A DNA stretch of 5,038 nucleotides, taken from assembly GCA_947462425.1 (NCBI GenBank), contig CANHPI010000224.1, positions 1 through 5,038 of the forward strand. Direction: 5' to 3'. The notes under the pieces are model-generated. The model saw only the letters and a program-made list of their open reading frames with translations, ran no database searches and was not told the DNA's origin. This document shows, piece by piece, positions 1 to 5,038 of the stretch (position 1 is its first letter; each line of letters opens with the position of its first letter). Source of the DNA: Bacteroidota bacterium (GTDB taxonomy: Bacteria; Bacteroidota; Bacteroidia; B-17B0; B-17BO). Both the position numbers and the translations under genes were made by a program.

Positions 1-1379
1 TAATCCCAAACAGTTTTGTTTTTATTTTTTATTTCCACTGCAAATTCTAGTGGACGTGCACCACTATAATATTTATCAAAAAACTTAAAGTCTTGTTTTA
101 TTTTTACATTATCAGATAAATCTTCCAATAAAATATTATTAACTTTTATATTGTATACCCCAATAATTGAAAGGGCAACTAGTAAGCAGGAAGTTACTAC
201 GATTGTTTTTTGATTTCTGAAAATCCAAAACAAAATACTACGCATTACATTATATGTTTTATTATCATGCGTATGAACTGATACTAATTTTTTAGGGGTA
301 AAAAAATAGAGTAGCGCTGGTAAAAGAGTATAAGTTAAGCAGAAGGCAATAACGATACCGACTGAAGTATAAATACCAAAATCTTTTATTGGTTTAATGC
401 TTGAAAATAATAACGATAAAAAACCTACAACCGTTGTAATTAAAGTTAGGAAGGTAGGAAATCCAACTTCTTTTAAAATTAATGGATAAATCTTTTGTTT
501 CTCGGTGCCTTTTGCTAATTCTTCAAAATGTTTCGAGAAAAAGTGAACCACGTCGCTCATACCTGCAATAAATATCATCGTGGGTAACATTACCGTCATA
601 ATATCTAAGGATTTATGCAACATTGCCATTATTCCTAATGTCCAAAAAATAGAAATGATAACGATGGTTAATGGAACAACGATTCCGTAGATGGATCTAA
701 ATGAAAGCCATAAAAATAAAATAACTAATACGAATGAAATACTTAAAAAATAAACAAATTCTTTTTCTAGATTTTTTAAATAAACATCTTGAGCAACAAT
801 TCTTCCAACAAAATGTATATCATCAAAATGATACTTAGTGAATGCTTTTTCTATATTCCGGGCTAAACTATCACTTTTAACTTTATTTAATCCTTCTTCT
901 GTTTTTATAAATATAGAAATTGACTTTGCATCTTTTGGAAAAAAAGAACCAATTAATTCGGGAGTATTATAAATATTAATACTATCATCTTTATATAAAC
1001 TTTCATCCTCAATATGTAATAATCTTTTTTGAACAGGTGCGAGGCCGCTTAATGAAATATTTTTAATGTTGGTTGGAGAAATAATTCTATCTACGTAAGG
1101 TAGTTTTTTAAGTTCATCAGAGAGTAATTCTACTTTCTGAAGAAAATCTTTTTTAAAAATCCCTGCTTTATTTTCTAAACCTAAAAGCACAAATTCATTA
1201 TCCCATTCAAAACGATTACGATGTGTTTCATATAGACCTAACTCATTGTCTTCATTTGGGAAAAAGGCTTCAAAATCATAATCGAATTTCAAATCCTGAA
1301 TTTTAAAAGCACAGAGTATTGAAAAGGCAACCACAAAAAAAAGGACAATAGGATGCAATATTTTTTGAGGAATCTTCAT
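1..1379 (-). CDS. RND/MMPL-superfamily exporter, N-terminal 459 residues (3' end beyond window)
   Basis: Translating the complement from the ATG at 1379-1377 gives an open frame with no stop to position 1, so the C-terminal part lies outside the window. An in-frame TAA at 1388-1386 lies just upstream and fixes this as the first possible ATG. Seen: one hydrophobic helix at about residues 8-26; a soluble domain of about 180 residues starting with the acidic/aromatic stretch FDYDFEAFFP (32-41); a cluster of about five membrane helices (roughly 208-226, 231-251, 258-278, 307-327, 335-360); a cytoplasmic linker; then a seventh helix at about 393-410 and the start of a second periplasmic loop. This order is the first half of the duplicated RND fold. 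The fourth helix of the bundle carries GMSDVVHF (273-280), where RND proteins place the proton-relay acidic residue (here probably D276). Members of this group usually have about 750-850 residues, so slightly more than half is present. Known family roles are proton-driven export of lipids or other hydrophobic molecules; the substrate here is unknown. The gene follows the M28 peptidase gene by 98 bp in the same direction. Confidence 0.9.
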   Translation of the reverse strand, partial: MKIPQKILHPIVLFFVVAFSILCAFKIQDLKFDYDFEAFFPNEDNELGLYETHRNRFEWDNEFVLLGLENKAGIFKKDFLQKVELLSDELKKLPYVDRIISPTNIKNISLSGLAPVQKRLLHIEDESLYKDDSINIYNTPELIGSFFPKDAKSISIFIKTEEGLNKVKSDSLARNIEKAFTKYHFDDIHFVGRIVAQDVYLKNLEKEFVYFLSISFVLVILFLWLSFRSIYGIVVPLTIVIISIFWTLGIMAMLHKSLDIMTVMLPTMIFIAGMSDVVHFFSKHFEELAKGTEKQKIYPLILKEVGFPTFLTLITTVVGFLSLLFSSIKPIKDFGIYTSVGIVIAFCLTYTLLPALLYFFTPKKLVSVHTHDNKTYNVMRSILFWIFRNQKTIVVTSCLLVALSIIGVYNIKVNNILLEDLSDNVKIKQDFKFFDKYYSGARPLEFAVEIKNKNKTVWD

Positions 1380-1451
1380 TCTTAATTAAAATGCTTTAGG
1401 ATAAAAGAACATGTTACAACGCATTATGTTTACTACCTTTTTGAAAATCAA

Positions 1452-1484
1452 CAAATACTAAATTATCACATTCAAAATTACCAA
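1452..1484 (-). promoter_or_regulatory. possible weak Bacteroidota-type promoter upstream of the exporter gene
   Basis: On the minus strand a TTG (1484-1482) is followed after 21 bases by TAGTATTTG (1460-1452), about 72 nt before the exporter ATG. The known Bacteroidota pattern is TTG near -33 and TAnnTTTG near -7; here the second element has three spacer bases instead of two, so it is not an exact match. The TTG overlaps the last codons of the peptidase gene. In such AT-rich DNA this could be chance, and read-through from the peptidase gene is an equally good explanation for exporter expression. Confidence 0.2.
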
Positions 1485-2866
1485 CCTTTTATATCAATCA
1501 AATAAATAATAGAACCAATAACTCCAGCACTTAATTCTAATTCTCGTTTATTTATTTTATCAAAGGTATCATCAGCAGTGTGATGATAATCAAAATACTT
1601 TTGACCATCTGGTTCAAAACCAATTAACGGAACTCCAATTTCTTTCAAGTAACCAATGTCAGCTCCATGTCCTTCTTTTTTTATGAATTGTAAAAAGTAA
1701 GGGTCTAATAAAGATTTCCAACTAAGTACTTTTTTATAAGCTCCATTGGTTGTATCAACTGCAATTCCACGAGGAGAAAAACCTCCAGCATCACTTTCTA
1801 AAGCAGCAATATGTTTTAAATTATTTTTCTTAGTGTCTTCAAAATAGGCTTTACCCCCAGCGCCACCATTTTCTTCGTTCATAAAAGCAACGGCGCGTAT
1901 AGTATGTTTTGGTTTGATGTTTTGTTTTTTATACATCGCTAAAACTTCAATAGCCTGCACTACTCCAGCGCCATCATCATGAGCGCCTTGCCCGTTATCC
2001 CAAGCATCTAAATGTCCGCCAGCCATAATAATTTCCTGTGGTTTTTCAGAACCTTTTATTTCGCCAACAACATTATAAGATAATTCTTTATCAAGCATTT
2101 GACAGCTCATTTTTAAATGGATGGTTTGGTTTGGATTACTATTTAATTGTACTAACAATTCATCGGCTCCACTAAAACTAATGGCACAAGCTGGGATTTT
2201 TGTTTTGGTTAAAGTTGTATCATAGCCCATGACACCAGTATGCGGAAAATTATTGTTTATAGAACTCATACTACGAACGATGGTAGCAACGGCTCCATAT
2301 TTTGCTGCTTTACTCGGACCTGAATAACGATAAGTTACTGTTTCTCCGTAGCAGGTTCCTGTACTCAAGTGCGTATGATCAAAATACACATTATAAAAAA
2401 CAATTTTCCCTTTGATATTTTTTTCTCCTAATGAGTCTAATTGACTATAACTATTGACAATAATTACTGGAGCAGAAATGCCATTATTTGGAGTAGCGAT
2501 GGAATTACCTAATGCACAAATTGCATAATTTATTTTCTGTTTCGTTTTAGAATTTACAGAGTAACAGATTTCTTTTTCGCCTCTAATCCAATGCGGTACC
2601 ATACAAGGTTGCAAATAAACTGTATCTGCACCTGCTTCATACATTGCTTTTTTTGCCCAAGCAACAGCTTTGGCCGCACCAGGTGAACCGCTCAATCGGC
2701 TTTCGATTTTTGTACTTAAAAATTCTAAATTTTTATAACAATTACTTTTTGTAAGAAAATAATTAAAGTGTTTGCGTAAAGCAATACTATCAGCATTCTG
2801 ACTTAATAATTGCAAAGAACATATTATTAGCAAAGTGGTGCGCCATATTTTATTAGGAATCATCAT
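1478..2866 (-). CDS. secreted M28-family metallopeptidase, carboxypeptidase Q-like
   Basis: The 462-residue protein starts with a signal peptide: basic IPNKIWR, hydrophobic TTLLIICSLQLL, cleavage likely near residues 22-25. It should act in the periplasm or outside the cell. A protease-associated (PA) type insert occupies roughly residues 125-255, with GKIVFYN at 153-159 and KAAKYGAVATI at 186-196. The catalytic domain shows the full M28 set of co-catalytic zinc residues: H285 in GGHLDAWD, D297 in the HDDGAG segment, catalytic E331 and ligand E332 in MNEENG, D359 in ESDAGG, and H428 or H429 in YHHTADDT. The N-terminal RLSGSPGAAKAVAWA (57-71) and MVPHWIRGE (89-97) resemble carboxypeptidase Q (plasma glutamate carboxypeptidase), whose family hydrolyses dipeptides and other short peptides. 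Length is normal and the gene is intact. Two adjacent ATGs (2866-2864 and 2863-2861) could both start it; the choice changes one residue. The gene is preceded by a terminator, so it probably has its own promoter. Family call firm, exact substrate unknown. Confidence 0.95.
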   Translation of the reverse strand: MMIPNKIWRTTLLIICSLQLLSQNADSIALRKHFNYFLTKSNCYKNLEFLSTKIESRLSGSPGAAKAVAWAKKAMYEAGADTVYLQPCMVPHWIRGEKEICYSVNSKTKQKINYAICALGNSIATPNNGISAPVIIVNSYSQLDSLGEKNIKGKIVFYNVYFDHTHLSTGTCYGETVTYRYSGPSKAAKYGAVATIVRSMSSINNNFPHTGVMGYDTTLTKTKIPACAISFSGADELLVQLNSNPNQTIHLKMSCQMLDKELSYNVVGEIKGSEKPQEIIMAGGHLDAWDNGQGAHDDGAGVVQAIEVLAMYKKQNIKPKHTIRAVAFMNEENGGAGGKAYFEDTKKNNLKHIAALESDAGGFSPRGIAVDTTNGAYKKVLSWKSLLDPYFLQFIKKEGHGADIGYLKEIGVPLIGFEPDGQKYFDYHHTADDTFDKINKRELELSAGVIGSIIYLIDIKGW

Positions 2867-2914
2867 TTAATTTATTTAAAAATAAATATACAGTTTTATT
2901 ATGTCTTAAATAGC

Positions 2915-2927
2915 TAAAATTATTATA
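2915..2927 (-). promoter_or_regulatory. possible promoter -10/-7 element for the M28 peptidase gene
   Basis: A promoter is expected between the terminator and the peptidase start because the upstream unit ends at the hairpin. On the minus strand the segment holds TATAAT (2927-2922) running into TAATTTTA (2922-2915). The latter matches the Bacteroidota TAnnTTTG element except for the final G. No matching TTG is present at the expected upstream distance, and the whole 84-bp leader is so AT-rich that such matches arise easily. A second near-match, TATATTTA, lies closer to the gene. Placement is tentative. Confidence 0.2.
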
Positions 2928-2942
2928 ACGGAGCTTAATTTT

Positions 2943-2981
2943 AAAAAGAAAAAAACCGCAAACTATTAGTAAGCGGTTTTT
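2943..2981 (-). terminator. rho-independent terminator of the secreted-protein unit
   Basis: A perfect 9-bp inverted repeat (2951-2959 with 2973-2981, core ACCGC/GCGGT) encloses a 13-base loop that can add three more pairs (2962-2964 with 2968-2970). Read on the minus strand, the G+C part of the stem is followed by a run of seven T, one C and five T (2955-2943), a classical intrinsic terminator. It begins 20 bp after the stop codon of the 493-residue protein gene. On the plus strand the T run is only five bases and then broken, and no plus-strand gene leads into it. It separates the right-hand gene pair from the peptidase gene. Confidence 0.9.
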
Positions 2982-3001
2982 GTAATTGCGATTTATATAT
3001 T

Positions 3002-4483
3002 TTAATCTATTTTAAAATCTATAAATTTAAAATTTTGATTATTTCCCATTAAAAATGAAATACGATTATTTGCTGATTGCAGCGAATAAGATGGATTTAG
3101 CATATAATATTGTTCTAATTTAAGTTCATTTTTAAATATGACAGGTGATTGCATCAAGCCATCATTTGTAATTTGAACTAATACTGGAATTTGGTAGGAA
3201 TAATTATAGTCATCCTTTACATATTTTTTTGCCTGATCGTTATAAACGATTGTTAATTTTCCATTCACAATATTATATGAACTAAAAAATGGTTTGTCAA
3301 AATCTCTCGCAGTGTAATCTTTATTCAATTCTAATTGGAATTTTTTAGTTCCTTCGTTATCCATGGCAATTACAAATTCACTTTTATGAGTGTAATTATA
3401 ATGGTAATCAAAAGTAGACATTGATCCTGCAGCTGAAGGAGGCGGATCCAAGCGTTCTACTTTATATTGTTCAGCAGTTAAAAATAAAGTATTTTCGTTA
3501 ATTAATAATTTTCGCGTTGTTAAATTGTCCACTTGCGCATCTAAAGCAAAGGTTTTAAAAACTTTTTCACTTTTTCCTTTATTGGTAAAATAAAACACTC
3601 CAACTGCCTTTTTTTCTCCAACTGAAAATGTTTTACGCTCATAGTATAAGCCACTAATTATTAATTCGTTATTAGTATTTACAGCGTAGGTATAATTGTA
3701 AAACTGATTTGGTTCAACAACCTCTAAAATATATTCTTTGTATTCAGCAGGATTTTCTGGCAACCATTGATAAACAGTTAAGGTAATTTCTCCTTTTTTT
3801 GTCATACCTTTCTTGATAATATAAACCGTTCCATCATTGGCAACTATCTGTGAAATACTTTTATTTTTAGTGTTTTCTCCAGCAATTGTAATCAACCCTT
3901 CTTTATATTTTTTAAATGCTTGATTAAATAATGCAATTTTATATTGCGCTGGTTGATCTTTAACATATATCATTTCACCTACAACAGCCATTGTTTTGTT
4001 ATCTGGAGATACAGATGTATAATTAAATCCTGAATTCATCGTTTTTTCAAATGGAATAGACATCACTTCTACTTCAGAACTTGATACATTACCTACATTA
4101 TCTATAGCTCTAGCCAATAACGTATTTTTTCCAGCAGGTTTATCTAAATGCTCAACCATTGCATAAACAGTATTTCCGAAACCAATTACTTGATCTATGC
4201 TATAGGAATTATTAAAAACACCAACATTTATATCCAACAAGGTATTAGTTAAAAAACTGCCCTTACTGTCAAAGCTTTGCAAACGATAATTCATCACTGC
4301 TCTTTCCATATAAACATCAAAAAAATAGTGGTCGCCATTAGCCATAAAGTTAACAGCCTCACCACCTATTGTTTGCTTACTGCTAGTTTCACCACCTTTT
4401 GTTAAGGTTACCACCTGTGCGTTAATTTTAACAAAAGACATTACAATAATTAGAGCCAATTGTATTTTATTTATTTTTTTCAT
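3002..4483 (-). CDS. secreted protein of unknown function, probably beta-propeller-like
   Basis: The 493-residue product has a clear signal peptide: MKKINK, a hydrophobic core QLALIIVMSFV, then KINAQ, with cleavage likely after A22 or Q23. I do not recognise the family. The mature part contains short beta-rich segments ending in polar turns, for example around NDGTVYII (216-223), NNELIISGLY (271-280), DNEGTKKFQLEL (375-386) and VNGKLTIVYND (406-416). This recurrence suggests propeller blades, but that is inference from pattern, not a detected domain. A proline-rich turn DPPPSAAGS (346-354) leads into a Tyr-rich stretch. I see no cysteine in the whole protein, no lipobox, no transmembrane helix after the signal and no obvious C-terminal sorting domain, so a soluble periplasmic or released protein is likely. 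The ATG at 4483 is supported by the signal peptide directly following it. The upstream helical-protein gene ends 25 bp before it, implying cotranscription, and a strong terminator follows. The leader (AAAAGTAAATG) has no clear Shine-Dalgarno, as is usual in Bacteroidota. Confidence 0.85.
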   Translation of the reverse strand: MKKINKIQLALIIVMSFVKINAQVVTLTKGGETSSKQTIGGEAVNFMANGDHYFFDVYMERAVMNYRLQSFDSKGSFLTNTLLDINVGVFNNSYSIDQVIGFGNTVYAMVEHLDKPAGKNTLLARAIDNVGNVSSSEVEVMSIPFEKTMNSGFNYTSVSPDNKTMAVVGEMIYVKDQPAQYKIALFNQAFKKYKEGLITIAGENTKNKSISQIVANDGTVYIIKKGMTKKGEITLTVYQWLPENPAEYKEYILEVVEPNQFYNYTYAVNTNNELIISGLYYERKTFSVGEKKAVGVFYFTNKGKSEKVFKTFALDAQVDNLTTRKLLINENTLFLTAEQYKVERLDPPPSAAGSMSTFDYHYNYTHKSEFVIAMDNEGTKKFQLELNKDYTARDFDKPFFSSYNIVNGKLTIVYNDQAKKYVKDDYNYSYQIPVLVQITNDGLMQSPVIFKNELKLEQYYMLNPSYSLQSANNRISFLMGNNQNFKFIDFKID

Positions 4484-4508
4484 TTACTTTTATGTTTAAT
4501 TTTAATAA

Positions 4509-5038
4509 TTATTTGTTAGTCAAAGCTCGTTTCTTTAAATCATTAAACAAACTTTCATAGTCATCCTTTAATTTTCTTTTTGACGATGAAATGTCCATTG
4601 AATTCAAGGCAATCATTATCTTATCTGCTTCAATAGTATTATTAGTAGCAAAGTAGCATTCAAGTAGATTAAAATAAATTGCAATGGTAACATCTTTATC
4701 AATTCGGGCTTTTTTATTTTTAGGGTCAGATTCCAAAAGTGCTGTCTTCCATAAATTTATGGCGTTTTCTAATTTTGTTTTAGCGTTAGCTTCATCTTCT
4801 ATTAAAATTTTTAACCCTGACGACGCATCATTAAATGCAATAAGTAAATCCTTATAAGTTTCATCTTTGGATTTTACATAATTTAATTCAATTTTCCGTA
4901 ATACTCTTTTATATCCAATTTTATCATTAACTAAATTATTAATTAAGGTCAAATTTTCTTGTAAAATCTTTTCCTCATATGTTTTTACTAACATTTGTGA
5001 ATTAATTGGAGCTGCCGCAGTAGATGCAGGTGTTTTAA
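4509..5038 (-). CDS. alpha-helical TPR-like protein, C-terminal part (5' end beyond window)
   Basis: The frame ending at the TAA 4511-4509 is open all the way to the right edge. The first in-window ATG is 4994-4992, giving 161 residues, but 14 further sense codons upstream read KTPASTAAAPINSQ. This Ala/Pro/Thr-rich stretch looks like an interdomain linker, so the gene very probably starts outside the window and at least 175 residues are present. The visible part is charged and helical throughout, with no hydrophobic segment. Counting from the internal Met, residues about 71-131 resemble paired TPR helices: AKTKLENAINLWKTALLESDP, then KKARIDKDVTIAIYFNLLECYFATN, then IEADKIMIAL. The spacing of A, W, L, Y and N residues and the break after DP are typical of tetratricopeptide repeats. 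TPR proteins act as binding scaffolds; partner and location are unknown, because any signal or lipoprotein motif would be in the missing N-terminus. The gene sits 25 bp upstream of the secreted-protein gene and is probably in the same operon. Confidence 0.75.
   Translation of the reverse strand, partial: KTPASTAAAPINSQMLVKTYEEKILQENLTLINNLVNDKIGYKRVLRKIELNYVKSKDETYKDLLIAFNDASSGLKILIEDEANAKTKLENAINLWKTALLESDPKNKKARIDKDVTIAIYFNLLECYFATNNTIEADKIMIALNSMDISSSKRKLKDDYESLFNDLKKRALTNK

Noticed and set aside
1409..1435. Palindrome AACATGTT and nearby short inverted repeat in the gap between the peptidase and exporter genes, as a terminator or operator
   Set aside because: The palindrome is 8 bp and AT-rich, the longer pairing is only about five weak pairs, and no T run follows on the minus strand.
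2810..2830. Cysteine 16 in the peptidase signal peptide as a possible lipoprotein attachment site
   Set aside because: The preceding residues are LII, without the small residue (G, A or S) required before the cysteine, and the cysteine sits inside the hydrophobic core; an ordinary signal peptide fits better.
2951..2981. The hairpin as a bidirectional terminator for plus-strand transcription
   Set aside because: No plus-strand gene ends here, and the plus-strand T run is short and interrupted by G; only minus-strand function is supported.
4380..4483. Surface delivery of the 493-residue protein by the type IX secretion system
   Set aside because: The C-terminus (FKFIDFKID) lacks the usual sorting-domain pattern I would expect; only a standard signal peptide is visible.
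4484..4508. A separate promoter for the 493-residue protein gene in the 25-bp gap
   Set aside because: The gap is too short to hold a full promoter and leader, and no motif stands out; cotranscription with the upstream gene is simpler.

Overview
The window is AT-rich (one line counted by hand gave about 32% G+C) and looks like a member of the Bacteroidota, probably a flavobacterium-like lineage. The basis is the AT-rich coding sequence, short Lys/Asn/Ile-rich signal peptides ending in '..AQ' or '..LLSQ', A-rich leaders without Shine-Dalgarno sequences, and the type of secreted M28 peptidase and RND-superfamily exporter present. No marker gene is present, so the assignment is inferred from style, not proven.

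All four genes lie on the minus strand, so transcription runs from the right edge to the left. From right to left: (1) 5038-4509, the 3' part of a gene for an alpha-helical, TPR-like protein. Its frame stays open to the right edge, so its true start lies outside the window. (2) 4483-3002, a 493-residue secreted, probably beta-propeller-like protein of unknown function, 25 bp downstream of gene 1 and probably in the same transcript. (3) A strong rho-independent terminator at 2981-2943 that ends this first unit. (4) 2866-1478, a complete secreted M28 metallopeptidase resembling carboxypeptidase Q, with all expected zinc ligands. (5) 1379-1, the N-terminal 459 residues of an RND/MMPL-superfamily membrane exporter that runs off the left edge.

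The window therefore divides at the terminator. The right unit encodes an uncharacterised pair: a helical repeat protein and an exported propeller-like protein. The left unit encodes a periplasmic or surface dipeptidase-type enzyme followed, after 98 bp without a terminator, by an inner-membrane exporter. No pathway linking the four genes can be shown from sequence alone. The exporter and peptidase are recognisable families, and the uncharacterised pair is the most novel content. No RNA gene, mobile element, CRISPR array or phage feature was seen, and no plus-strand gene is supported. No gene-free stretch exceeds 135 bp.
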